From contig BSQZ01000021.1 of the NCBI GenBank assembly GCA_033239005.1, positions 9,745,016 to 9,809,015 on the forward strand: a DNA stretch of 64,000 nucleotides, in the 5' to 3' direction. Below, in pieces: positions 27,227-38,738 of this stretch. This stretch comes from Lamellibrachia satsuma. Its lineage: Eukaryota > Annelida > Polychaeta > Sabellida > Siboglinidae. The notes under the pieces are model-generated. The model was not told the origin of the DNA. It did not search any database and saw only the letters and a list, made by a program, of their open reading frames with translations. The stretch's first letter is position 1. Each line of letters begins with the position of its first letter. The position numbers and the translations under genes were made by a program.

Positions 27227-29275
27227 GTGTATGTTCATGGAAACTCAGGACTAGGTAAAAGTGACCACTCTGTTATCAAGGTGGTTCTTAACTGCACTCC
27301 AACCTATGAACCAATCAGCAAAAATGTTTATAAATATGACAAAGGAGATTACACCAAAATGGAAGACTTACTAAACATAGACTGGGAGGCAGAATTTACT
27401 AATCACCAAGGAGATGTCCAAGCCCAATGGGATATCTTTATGTCTAAACCTAGACAAGCAGAAGAACAATGCATTCCAAAGAAGAGAATATCACAAAGAA
27501 CCAGAAAGTACCCAGTGCCACTGGATGTGAAAACCCGAGCCAAAATCAAGAGGAAAAATAGATTGTGGAAAAAATTCCTTCTAACTAAAAATGTCCAAAA
27601 TTACCAGGAATTTTGCCTACTTCAAAATCAAGTCAGGAGACTGACAAGAAAGGCACAAAAGCAATATGAAAAGGATATCATTAACCAAATAAAACAGAAT
27701 CCCAAGAAGTTCTGGCAGTATGCCCAGGCATAAATGACGACAAGAATGGGAATACCCAACTTGATAAAAAGCGAAGATGACAAAGATGACCTGACAAAAT
27801 CTGACTCGGAAAAAGCACAGGTGCTGGCTGACTACTTCTCCTCAGTATTTACAAGAGAACCAGAATGTGAAACTCCAGAGGAACCAATAAGATGTTCCAA
27901 GACAATCAAACTTTGTTCTATCAACCCATCGACAGTGGCATTGAAGTTAAAGAAACTAAAGACATTCAAATCACCAGGACCCGATGGTCTCCATCCTCGT
28001 GTCCTACACAAATTGGCAAACAGTATCAGTACTGCACTATCCATCATATTTAACACATCACTGACAAGCGTGTTACCCACACACTGGAAAACAGCAAACG
28101 TGTCTGCAATTCACAAGAAAGGCAACAAAAATCAAGCGCAGAACTACAGGCCAGTCAGTCTAACCAGCATAGCAGGACAAATATTAGAGCAAATAATCAG
28201 AGACACCGTCACTGAACACATGAAAGATAATGACCTGTTGAGCGACAAACAATTTGGTTTTATTAAGGGTCGCTCCACAGTTCTCCAACTATTAAAAGTA
28301 CTTGACTCCTGGACTGAGACACTAGAAAATGGCATATATATAGATGTAGTTTACTGTGACTTTATGAAAGCATTTGACAAGGTTCCACATCGTTGACTTA
28401 TAGGGAAACTCCAGAGCTATGGAATCAAGGGAAACATTCTAGACTGGGTTGCAGCTATGCTGTCCCACAGAGGTCAACGCGTTAGAGTTAACAACTCATT
28501 CTCATCTTGGCAGGTCACCAGTGGTATACCACAAGTATCAGTCATTGGCCCTCTGCTATTTGTGATCTTTATAAATGATTTACCAGAAGTTATTAAGAGC
28601 TCTGAGCTATTCCTATTCGCAGAAGCTCTTCTGTGCAATCTACATTGAAGAGGACTGCATAAGTTTGCAACAAGATCTAATCCTTGCCGAACAGTGGACA
28701 AACACATCACTCTTAAAATTTCACCCAAATAAATGCTGCCATATGAGAATCGGACTATCAAGCATAAGAAACAACGGATACACACTGGGACATGAATACA
28801 TAACACTTACAAGCACAGACAAGGTGAAAGATATCGGAGTCACTTTTGATTCATCGCTTAACTTTGAGGCACATATGTCAGAAAAAAAAATAAAGCCAAT
28901 TCGCTTACGGGGATAATTCGCCGAACTTTTGATCACATGGATGAGCAGTGTTTTTCTACAATTTTTAAGTCTCTTATCCGCCCACATATCAAATATGCTA
29001 ATCAAATATGGTCTCCACACCTAAAGAAGCATATCACAAACCAAATTAATTCCGGGTTTTAAAGACATTGAGTATAAAGAACCTTTATAGAAACTGAAAT
29101 TACCAACTTTAGCATACCGTCGCCTCAGAGGAGACATGATTGAACTATATAAAATCCTAACAGAGAAATATGATGCAGCTGTCTCATCCAAGTTTGTGAC
29201 ATTGAGGGTAAATGAATCAGATACAAGAGGGCACCACCTAAAAATATTTAAAGAAAGATGTTGATTAAACATTAA
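27227..29275 (+). mobile_element. 5'-truncated, inactivated non-LTR retrotransposon (endonuclease end plus RT)
   Basis: Begins at the end of an APE-type endonuclease (LGKSDHSVI). A linker rich in basic residues follows, then RT blocks: KLKTFKSPGPDGLHPRVLH, WKTANVSAIHKKGNKNQAQ, NYRPVSLTSIAGQILE, FGFIKGRSTVLQLL, YCDFMKAFDKVPHR and SGIPQVSVIGPLLFVIFIND. In-frame stops break it at 27731 and 28394. The catalytic Y/FADD site reads FAEA (about 28616), and frameshifts follow. The 3' part resembles the thumb and C-terminal region. This copy is dead. Confidence 0.93.
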
Positions 29276-29294
29276 AAAAATTCATTTATACACC

Positions 29295-30005
29295 GATGCA
29301 CAGATGTAAGGAACAGCCTTCCACAGGCTGGAATAAGAGGTAAAGCTTTAGAATGGGTAGCTGATTTTCTATCGGATAGAAAAATCCGAATTATGGTAAG
29401 ATGCGCATATTCTGAATGGTTTGACGTCAATAGCAGGGTTCCGCAAGGATCAGTATTGGGACCTATTCTCTTTTTAATTCATGCAAATGATATGAGACAG
29501 TAAATAGTAATGTAAAATGTTTGCTGATGACACCAATATATTCAGAACATTAAAAACAAATCTGACTGTGAAATCTTACAAGCTGATTTAGACAACTTAA
29601 GTGACTGGAGTAATAAATGGTGTCTAACGTTCAACACAAGTAAATGTAAAAGGATGCATATAGGCAAAGACAATCTAAAATTCAACTACACCATGGCAAC
29701 TGAAAATAATGATATGGTTATAAAAAAAATTGTTCAAAGGAAGGATCTAGGTGTCTGCATTTCAAATAATTTTAAACGTGAGAAATAAGGAGAATTTAAA
29801 CCTAAATAAATGTTTAATATTAAACAAAATAACCTCAGAGGCTACAGTAAAAAATAAACAATCAGCAATATATGAAGGTATTATACAGACGCTGATTTTA
29901 CAGTCAGAGTGGTGGATGTATGGAATTCATTGACCGACAGTATTAGATCTGCGCCCTCTACTAACATTAAAAAATAGAATAGATAAAATTTGGGTTAAGA
30001 ATTAC
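29295..30005 (+). mobile_element. second LINE RT fragment, different copy
   Basis: Reads (with frameshifts) GIRGKALEWVADFLSDRKIR, SRVPQGSVLGPILFLIHAND and NVKCFADDTNIF, so here the FADD catalytic motif is kept. This is followed by DLDNLSDWSNKWCLTFNTSK and a C-terminal end VVDVWNSLTDS. Stops and frameshifts make it a pseudogene. It directly abuts the previous LINE in the same orientation. Confidence 0.88.
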
Positions 30006-31075
30006 TCAAGATATGGGTGAATTATAAAAGGCTTATCAGTAGCCTCACAAATGCCCATTACTTGCAAGTGTAAGTGTATAATTATTTAACTCGCTATCAG
30101 TGTCGCCATCTTGCGAATAAAAGGGGCAAGATGGCACTCAATGCAAGTTAAATATTATGAGAATTCGAGCTTCGTAACAGGTGATTAAATTAAATTAGTG
30201 CACAACATGTTTAATAACTGTGCATGCGTTGTGCATAGTTACTGTACAAATTGCATGTCAATAATCGCGAAATTGAGGTGAGCCTGGATTCTAGACAAGT
30301 GCCCAATAAAGGCAATATGTCGACACATATAACATTTAGAATAGAACAACTTAGAAAAAACTTATTTTCATAATGTAGACATATTCCTTTAGATAAATTC
30401 TACAGTTAAGTAAATCAATTACGATGTTGTAAGCATTATGCATTCCTATCGAGCCGAGGTATATTCGGAACGGGCGTATGTCTTTAAGACTATGATGTAC
30501 TCGTGTCAATTTTGTTGAAGTATCTTCGTACACATTCAAATTGCGGAAGTGACAGGTGAGCTTGTTCTTCTCCCAGTACATCACCCTCGGGTCTCTGTAT
30601 TAGTCTGATATATTATGTGACTAGAGTATTGTCAAACTGTGTGCATTTGCACTATTGGTTGATTAGATATACCGATCACAACTCTGCTGAGTCCACCAGC
30701 GTTGCTGCTGGAGTCAGTGGATACCTGGGGCTGGGCTGTGCCTGTGGAGTTGGGTCCCGGATCACTTGACTTGGCAACTGAATCAACTTAGCCTTGGGCC
30801 CGTGTAACTAATATATACAATTGTATTCTATTCTAAGAATAGTCGTTTCACCCCTCGTCCTGATTCGATAAAAAGGAAATTATGACTGCGCACAGAAACA
30901 CGCTCATGCTCACACGCTGATATTGTAAGAATAATATATAATGATTATACAGCAATAATGCAATATCCACCAAATAGCGGAAAGTGCTTGACTTAGTAAA
31001 ATAATGAAAAAACTTATATAATATATATAAATATATAAAGGAAATGTCTATGAATAAAAACAACAAATGTGTGTT
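30006..31075. other. intergenic, no gene seen; contains a small dispersed-repeat piece
   Basis: At 30836-30905 aatagtcgtttc and the following 60 bp resemble 39627-39700, part of a family also seen at 32240 and 40150. Nothing else recognised. Confidence 0.5.
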
Positions 31076-31077
<2 letters not shown>

Positions 31078-31159
<82 letters not shown>

Positions 31160-31167
31160 ATATGTTG

Positions 31168-31222
<55 letters not shown>
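31078..31222. repeat. (TA)n microsatellite
   Basis: Two TA runs split by gtaatatgttgtat. Confidence 0.95.
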
Positions 31223-31224
<2 letters not shown>

Positions 31225-31954
31225 AACACATATTATATAGTATATACTGAATACTTCCGCCCTAGGTCTGATATATACAAGTGTTCGAAATTAAGGCCTT
31301 TTTATTGATGGCCGCCGATTCAAGATGCTTCCCTGTATTAGTGATGTGCATTACAGTACTTATATATGCTAGTTCGATATATAAAATACAATTGTGACAA
31401 ACTGCTTCTTCTTTGCCAGTGACACATCGCTGGCAAGGCAAAGGCAAAGTCTGCACATGTAAGGGAGACCACAGAGGATCCCATAGACAATATAATCTGC
31501 AAAGACATTCTGATTAATGTGATATTTGGCTTCGATTTTGAGTTAATTGAGAATGTGCCAGTAGCAGTGCCACAGGCTGTATCAGTGCCAGTGGCAGCGT
31601 GTGCAAAATGTTGGCATAATAATGTTACTTCTATGATTGTAACTGTTTCGGAAGCAAAATTAATATTGATTTGAAATGTTTATTAAATAAATTACTTTCA
31701 TAATTTTTTTTGTTTTGAACAGTTTCCCCCTGTTTATATCAGTTGTGGTATCATTGATATTTCATCAAATTTACTTTGAGTCTTCCACATCCTAATCACC
31801 AACATGTATTCTCCATGGGGAAATAAACCTTGTCCACTGAGACAGAAAATGAGATAAGGCCTGAATTGTTTGGGTGCCATACTAATAGCAGACAAATATG
31901 ATTTTAATAGTAAATTGAATGGATATAGATTAACAGTATCAAGTCAGTAATAAG
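31223..31954. other. intergenic, no gene seen
   Basis: Short imperfect gtgccagt(g/a)gcag repeats at about 31555-31600. Nothing else recognised. Confidence 0.45.
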
Positions 31955-32036
31955 AAAAAATAAATTCCAGTTCCCAAAAAAACAATTCCAAGGGTCAGTT
32001 CCAATTCCGGAATGGAATTGACCCCATGCTTGGTAT
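31955..32036. repeat. dispersed repeat with caattcc words, related to 50158-50262
   Basis: Both places carry ttccagttcc, aattcc words and end in ggaattgacccca or gtaattgacccca. They are likely the 3' end of a shared retroelement; the family is not identified. Confidence 0.5.
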
Positions 32037-32045
32037 GTATGTGTG

Positions 32046-32092
<47 letters not shown>

Positions 32093-32146
32093 ATGCGTGC
32101 ATGCGTGCATGCGTGCATGCATGCATGCATGCATGCATGCATGTAT
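32037..32146. repeat. (GT)n-(GTGC)n-(ATGC)n compound microsatellite
   Basis: gtgt, then gtgc, then gcat tetramers in blocks. Confidence 0.97.
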
Positions 32147-32234
32147 ACTATTTGCATATTGTAACTGGGAAATGCTACGTGCTAAATTTGTGGCACACAC
32201 GTATATATATATATATATATATATATATTTCCCG

Positions 32235-32680
32235 GTTAGATTATGATAGACGTTTCGGCCACAGAGCCCGCTGGCACTGGTTGCCTACACAGTTGATTTG
32301 GTCCAAGCGAGCGAGAACACTTCATGGTTCACCGCTTGCCTACACAGTTGATTTGGTCCAAGCGAGCGAGAACACTTCATGGTTCACCGGTTGCCTACAC
32401 AGTTGATTTGGTCCAAGCGAGCGAGAACACTTCATGGTTCACCGGTTGCCTACACAGTTGATTTGGTCCAAGCGAGCGAGAACACTTCATGGTTCACCGG
32501 TTGCCTACACAGTTGATTTGGTCCAAGCGAGCGAGAACACTTCATGGTTCACCGGTTGCCTACACAGTTGATTTAGTCCAAGCGAGCGAGAACACTTCAT
32601 GGTTCACTGGTTGCAAAAACATTTGGTGCAGCCCATTGTCCGAACCTGTTATGGGCCAAACATCCGACACCCTTCGAATT
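32235..32680. repeat. dispersed repeat with internal 55 bp array, ~6 copies
   Basis: Flanks (cgtttcggcc, agcccgctggcac at the left; ccgaacctgttatgggcc, catccgacaccc at the right) match 40148-40310, where the central unit is present once. Here the unit (ggttgcctacacagttgatt, agcgagcgagaacacttcat) is repeated about six times between 32278 and 32612. Confidence 0.93.
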
Positions 32681-32689
32681 GTGTCCGAG

Positions 32690-33560
32690 TACTGGTCATA
32701 ACAGCGACAACCAAAATGGCAATAGATCCAAAATAGCGACTAACCAGGGGCAGCAACCTTGGTCAAAATGGTGACAAATATAGGTCAGATGCAGATACAT
32801 TTTACGAACTGTCTGATCAGAACGGCGACAGATCCAAAACGGTAACTAACTAAAACAGTGACAAATTAAAACAGTGACTAAGGAAAACAGCAAGAAGTAC
32901 AGGTAAAAACGGTGACAAATATTGATACAATGATAGTGAGTTTAAAAAAAAGGTGATTAAATGTGTTTTTACGCACAACAGGGTTAATAATTTATATGTT
33001 CCGGACTTCAGTATGCACTGTGCATCCATTGTGCATGATAAAAGGTAAAAGGGCGAAAATAAATAATAAAGGTGCATATGTATGACGTACTATAGGTTGT
33101 GCATTGGTACTGAGTCTACTGACAATGATAACATTCTTTGAACTGATTAAACATAAATGTTCAGGTATCGGTACGTAAAAACATTGCTTAGGTACATCAT
33201 ATGTAGGTTTCAAGAATGTGTTTATTCCACCACATTGTAACAATGTTGCTATTTAAAGCAATGCAAAATATGCACTTAACAGAAACGATAAAATATAGGG
33301 ATACCCAAATATAAACCAAAATATAACGCCATGTTTAATAGTAAATTGATTCTCAAAAGGCGAAAGGCAGCCTCTAAAAGTAGTAACAAAGTAAGTTTCA
33401 TTTCTTATATTGTTGAATTTTTATTATTTTCATAATGTTCACCGTTTTTTTATGTCTTATTTTGATGGTTTGTGGCTGGTTTGATCAATGGATGTTGGCA
33501 TTTTGACCAGTGGTTGTTGCCGTTCTGACCAGTAGTTTTCACTCTGTTTCATTTTTACTG
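32690..33560. repeat. possible element with degenerate repeats in opposite orientation at its two ends
   Basis: 32690-32930 has recurring ggtcaaaatgg-, cggcgacaga-, aacagtgacaaa- words. 33440-33560 carries the same kinds of words on the other strand (ccagtggttgttgccgttct). No coding sequence is recognised between them. Confidence 0.4.
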
Positions 33561-33659
33561 CTCTGAAAAAGGCCCTTCTGAATTTAAAGTCAATGTACTA
33601 TCTCTGGCAGTCGAAACTGATCTCGATCTGGGGATTAGTTTTATTTTTATTCAGTTGTG

Positions 33660-33697
33660 GCAGCCAAAGTTGGTCCAGACAGACCAATTTTGGCTGC
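33660..33697. repeat. 16 bp near-perfect hairpin
   Basis: gcagccaaagttggtc, loop cagaca, gaccaattttggctgc: one mismatch in 16. Cause or function unknown. Confidence 0.7.
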
Positions 33698-33808
33698 AGG
33701 ACTGATCGATTTTGGTATGAACCAGTTTTAACGTGACAGAGCCACTGTGTGGTGGACAGTGATCAGCATATCAAACAGTATGTTATGCATTGTAGTGACA
33801 CTAGTCAT

Positions 33809-34115
33809 CGCAGGGCGTGGCGGCATGGTTAGAACATTGGACTCTCGATCAAGATAAGCAAGTTTCCAATCCTCTTGCTATCTTTTCAAAGTTTGGGCAG
33901 TTTTGTCCACTCCACGTTGCCTCAGTCACTCAACTGTATGAATAACTTAGACGGTGGTGGATATATGAATAAACAGTCTTTGTGCAGTGATTGCAACATG
34001 GCTGAATGCTTCCCAAAGAAGTTGAGTTGGTGTTGGAATGAACAGGTCTGCCAGGGGGTGAAGTGTAAAAAAGCTTTGAACAATCCCAAGGACTGGATAC
34101 TGCGCTATATAATAA
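33809..34115 (+). mobile_element. tRNA-type SINE copy, plus orientation
   Basis: Head cgtggcggcatggttagaac, attggactctcgatc and caagtttccaatcc (A- and B-box-like). Body tggctgaatgcttcccaaag and ggaatgaacaggtctgccag. Tail ggatactgcgctatata. It matches the copy at 38092 closely. Confidence 0.82.
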
Positions 34116-34894
34116 CATACCTTTCTTTCTGTAAGATTAACATGAGTGACACAGATTGCATTTAGTTTTCAGGTGTAACCGTGAGTTAGCTGAGGAAATT
34201 GATAATTTTCTGTTTCTTTTAGATAAAAACTACAGTTGTTATCATGTTGCTTTGCGTGTTGCACCGTCATATATATGTAACATGAGCCACGCAATTTCCT
34301 GCAGTAAATGTGAGTGCGGCGTAATCATGTGTTTGTGTTTCTATATCTTTTATAATCTTTGCCAATAGCCTATTAAAATGTGCCTACTGTATCACACGCA
34401 CCGCGGGGTATTTACGTGAATCATTGTTAAATCCTGGTGTGGCCAAAATTAAGACAATACTAGAATGAATTAAAAGGGGAACATGGAATCTGGCAGGAAT
34501 ACTATGTACTGAATTATTCATACAAGTGTAGCATAAATGGCACTCCATATGTTATCACAAATAAACTTTATTAGAATTAATAATAGTAATTATACTATAG
34601 GGAAGTATGTTAAAGGTTATATATGGCAAATATTGTGCGTGTGCTCATGATTGAGCCAGTGTGTTGGTCTCTCCAGTGACAAATATGGGAGGGTGTGTCA
34701 GTCGAGGATCAGCCTCGTCAGCCAAACATTGCTGATTGTTGTGAAATGTATTTACGCAACGGACAAAACAACAGCACAACTTTTCACTGTCGAAGAGTCA
34801 AGACAATGGAAATCCATTTTCCTGTGTTAGAAGTTATTTGCCATTTCCTCTGGGCCTATATAAAATGGAGGATGCTGTGCTAGGTAGAACCACA
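34116..34894. other. intergenic, no gene seen
   Basis: Unique AT-rich sequence between a SINE and a LINE fragment. Confidence 0.5.
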
Positions 34895-35570
34895 CAAGAA
34901 AAGGACTTTCTTGTGTTTCTGAGCAATGTGGGATTGCTGCTTTGAGAGGAAATCAAATTCTAGGGCTAATTAGGAGAACTATCACGTATAAGGAGAAACA
35001 GGTAATTATGCCCCTGTACAAAGCAATAGTTAGACCACATTTGGAATATTGTATTCAAGCATGGAGGCTGTATTGTAAAAAGGACATAGACAAGCTAGAA
35101 AAAATACAACGAAGAGCAACTAAAATGATTCCAAAATTGAGAGACCTTTGTTGCGAAAGCCGTGTATTACAATGTGGTTTGACAACACTAGAGATCAGGA
35201 GACTAAGAGGAGACCAAATAGTGTTTAAAATAGTGAACGTTTATGAGGATGTTGATAGGAATATGTTCTTCAAACTTAATGAAGGCAGTAGAACCAGAGG
35301 ACACAAAGCAGCATTAGTTAAGGAGCAGTGTAGGTTGGACATGAAAAAGTACTCTTTCTCACAGGGGGTGACAAATGACAAACTGCCAAATGATTGTGTT
35401 AATGCCAGTAGTGTGAATATGTTTAAAAATAGAATTGACAGATATCTGATAAGGGCGGGCTACACATAGATGAGAAACTTGTTGGACTCTAAATAAGCCA
35501 ATGGCTTCCTTGTCCACTTGCCATCTGGAACTTGTTGTTTGGGATGGCAATCTTGTTAAATGTTATGTAA
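34895..35570 (+). mobile_element. LINE 3' fragment (ORF2 C-terminus plus 3' tail)
   Basis: Frame 34942-35469 reads RGNQILGLIRRTITYKEKQ, VRPHLEYCIQAWRLYCKKDI, RRATKMIPKLRD, RRLRGDQIVFKIVNVYED and SVNMFKNRIDRYL. It is followed by the tail gataagggcgggctacacat, aagccaatggcttccttgtc and ggatggcaatcttgttaaat. The copy is 5'-truncated. The same family occurs at 54955-55680. Confidence 0.9.
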
Positions 35571-35735
35571 ACGGATAGTTTACTGATTGATTAATAAAAA
35601 CACAATATGTCTATGTATTCACCTTTGTCATAGGTGTGTAATTACCTAAGTGTCTTTTTACGTTTGTCTCATTGTAAAGTCTGTCTTCTGTTTGCCAGGT
35701 GTGTGACAGTGCTGTGACATTGTGACTGCCATGAC

Positions 35736-36395
35736 ATGGTAGGATTTGCCAAACTGTTCACGTGGAGGCGGGTAGCAATCCTGGGAGGTGTCTCCCTGCT
35801 GGTTGTCGTCTATCTGTCTCTCCCAGCCTCCCGGGACCGACGCTGGTACTACCACGAGGCACCATGCTCCTACCCAGACAAACAAATACACGATAGCATC
35901 ATTGCCATGGCCAAGGTGCATGCGCTGCTGAAGAAGCTGAAGATCGTCCACTTCCTCTGCTACGGCACCCTCTGGGGAACCCTTCGCAGCAACAAGATGC
36001 TTCCATGGGACCCTGAACCGGACATATGTGCCACCAACGAGGGGATCTTGGACGTCGATGAGGGGTACCTGTACAAGTTGTTCCAGTTCGATGGCATGAC
36101 TCTGTCGTACAGCAGCCAAGATGGCGTGTACACCGTGACTTACGGCGTGGCGAGTGTCACGTTGACGGTCTTCGAGGAATCGGAGGACGGGGAATCGTAT
36201 CAGCGTATCGGACTGCGCAGTCGTGTGCTTCCGCCTGATATGAAGGAGAAGTTTCCGAAGCGACTTTTGGCAGACCCGCTGCCAAACCTCGAATGCTTCG
36301 GACTGTTTCTGCCAGTGCCTCATGAAGACATTGAGATCCAGAAGTACCTATATCCAGAGGATTGGTGGATAGAGGTGCGACCTCCAGGATGTTGA
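35736..36395 (+). CDS. LicD/fukutin-family membrane-anchored protein, short form
   Basis: Single coding exon, 219 aa. Family members with LicD/FKTN/FKRP folds transfer phospho-sugars or phosphocholine to glycans, usually in the Golgi lumen. The start ATG opens a short basic stretch (KLFTWRR) followed by one hydrophobic segment at about 13-28, a type II signal anchor. The LicD core is seen at about 76-97: YGTLWGTLR, then LPWDPEPDI, equivalent to the family's G-T/S-L-L-G-x-x-R and P-W-D-x-D-x-D-x. D92 and D96 are kept but the middle acid is Glu94. The protein ends soon after the core (YPEDWWIEVRPP), so it is much shorter than FKRP. The sequence just upstream (35685-35698) is pyrimidine-rich and ends in CCAG, so an upstream 5'UTR exon is likely. 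Codon use is GC-richer than the flanks, as expected for a real exon. Substrate is unknown. A degraded LINE 3' end lies about 150 bp upstream. Confidence 0.85.
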   Translation: MVGFAKLFTWRRVAILGGVSLLVVVYLSLPASRDRRWYYHEAPCSYPDKQIHDSIIAMAKVHALLKKLKIVHFLCYGTLWGTLRSNKMLPWDPEPDICATNEGILDVDEGYLYKLFQFDGMTLSYSSQDGVYTVTYGVASVTLTVFEESEDGESYQRIGLRSRVLPPDMKEKFPKRLLADPLPNLECFGLFLPVPHEDIEIQKYLYPEDWWIEVRPPGC

Positions 36396-37930
36396 GACGC
36401 AGCTTTAGATTCTACTGGGATCAAACAACAGTCAGAGTTACAGTTTGTTTTGTCGTTGCTATGTTAATTAAATAACAAGGGAAGCCGTGAACATAATGAT
36501 GTGTGTATTATTTATGTATATAATTTATGACGATGATGGGAATTACTGATGGCTGTGTTCAGTGTGTTGGTGGGAAGAATGTTTGCTTTAAGGGTTGTGG
36601 GGTCAATGATGAGGGTTGATGGTAATGATATTTTTTTATATGGAACTCTTTATATTAATTTTGTTTCATCTTTAATGCTATTTTGATTGTTAGCGTGGTT
36701 GTTTCCAATGTCATAGGTAATTCAAGTTGATATGATTAAGTAAATTGTGCAGTTGATTATGATGTTGGATTACACATTATGATGCTGGATTACGCATTAC
36801 ATAATTATCTTAGAGGAATTTAAAAAGCTATCAGTACATTTCACGTGGTGCTTACAGTTCTACCTATGCAATACTTTACAAGTGTGCAAAAATTGAAATA
36901 CATTTGGTGCATGCTATGCATAAAACTGTTAACTAATGTGCATATATGTATATAATAATTGTATATATATAGGTCTGTCAATACTGTATGTGTCTCTGTG
37001 CGGTGGAGGGAACTGTTTTGACTCATTGAGAATTCACATGGGTGTCCAGTTACTTGTTGACAAATTAAATCGCTGAAATTGGCTAACTTGTTTAAGCACT
37101 ACACTTTTGGAAATTTAACTGTGATCTGAACCCTTATTCTGATCTATGAATTGTTAACTGTCTCTGCCGGGCCTGCAATAACAGTTAGCAGGGGTGTGCA
37201 CAACTGAAAACTCATGAGCAAAATTTTAAAACCCATTATCAAAATATTGTGTGAACATGCTCGCATAATAAAGTATTTCGAAAGATTATTTTGCATAATT
37301 GGGGTCAGAATTTGCAAAATATGAACATTTGCACATGCCTGGTACACTGGTCATAGTAATAAGTTAGTTTTTATAACGGGTCAGTCTTAGCATTAGCAAT
37401 ATATACTGATGTAATAGATAATGTTACTTGCATTACAACTTTACATATAATTTCAGGTTTGTTTGCATCTATGCTGGATTAAATAAAAGTTCTGTTATTG
37501 AAAATGATTTGCAGACCCATGGAAAAACCCCCAGACATAACCCCCAACAGCTAGATGACAACTAAGACAAAATGCGGCAATGTCATCACACTCCCACTAA
37601 ATCCGGCTCTTCTTAGCTTTTTTGCTTAAATGTACCCATAATAGCACAACGTTTTTCTACCTTTGTTATTTTTATGACCTCCATGTCAATGACTTGGAGC
37701 TGCTAGAAGATGTTTACATTGGTGTAGCTGTATATACCCCTCTGTAGACAAAACAGACAGACAGTATGGTGAACAGTGTTGATTTTGGGTAAATGAACTG
37801 TTTATTGGCTTTTCGTTTCTTAATCTTAACACTGTTCCAATTAAGAATTATATGGCAATACATAATAAATTCAACAATAAATATATCTTTAGTTCTATAT
37901 AACACTATAAAAGGGCAAGAATAAATAATT
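36396..37930. other. 3' flank of the LicD-like gene, no other gene seen
   Basis: Presumably includes its 3'UTR. An AATAAA lies at 37482-37487, but whether it is used is unknown. Confidence 0.4.
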
Positions 37931-37934
37931 AAAA

Positions 37935-38091
37935 TGTGTGTGAGGATGATTTGGGGGGGATTTTGTCCTAGTTCTCATTACGTGTGGGGATCATGTCAGT
38001 GGGATTGTGTCTGGGGCGGATTTTGTCCTAGTTTTCGTTACGTGGGGGGATCATGTCTGGGTGATTGTGTCCGGGGCGGATTTTGTCCTAC
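37935..38091. repeat. ~60 bp tandem repeat, ~2.5 copies
   Basis: Unit includes ggcggattttgtcctagttt, cgttacgtggggggatcatg and tctgggtgattgtgtc. Confidence 0.9.
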
Positions 38092-38392
38092 ATTCTTGTG
38101 GTTAGAACATTGGACTCTCAATCCAGAGAACCCGGTTTCTAATCCTCTTGCTGTCAATTCGAAGTTAGGCAATTTTGTTTACTCCACATTGCCTCAGTTC
38201 ACTCAACTGTATAGATGAGTGCCTGGCTACAGATAAAGGTGGATATGTGAACAAATAGTCTTCGTACAGTAACTGCAGCATGGCTGAATGCTTCCCAGAA
38301 AATCGAGTTGGTGTTGGAATGAACAGGTCTGCCAGGGGGTGAAGTGTGAAGTATTTGCGCAGTCCCAAGGACTGGATACCACGCTATATGAG
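38092..38392 (+). mobile_element. tRNA-type SINE copy, plus orientation
   Basis: Head tggttagaacattggactct, caatccagagaacccggttt and ctaatcc. Body gcctggctacagataaaggt and catggctgaatgcttcccag. Tail gtctgccagggggtgaagtg and ccacgctatatgagaac. The most complete tRNA-like head of the four copies. Confidence 0.83.
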
Positions 38393-38738
38393 AACATACT
38401 TTTAACCCATGGCTGATCTCTGTATCTCCACACATATCTAATTACAAATGGGTCACATCCCTTAGTTTACCTGTGTCTGGGCAATTTGTGGTGAACATCA
38501 GTCAAGAAAATCACTGCAGTGTAATGTGATACGTCCACATCATGTCACTGGCTGTGCTGATTCAGACCATCCTTAGGGACCAGGTGGTTCACAATACTGA
38601 TATATAGTTTCATTGAATTTATGGTGTGTTGATTCAGTGGCATATTTAGGGGGGTCCATTGAATTATTGGGGTTTTTCGAATCTAACCTGTTGTGCCATT
38701 ACATGGTAGTCAGTGTAACTAATGGGTGACTAAACTTG
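38393..38738. other. intergenic, no gene seen
   Basis: Unique sequence; nothing recognised. Confidence 0.5.

Noticed and set aside
35658..36323. 221-codon antisense frame over the LicD-like gene
   Set aside because: Shadow of the plus-strand gene; no family similarity, whereas the plus strand shows a membrane anchor and LicD motif.
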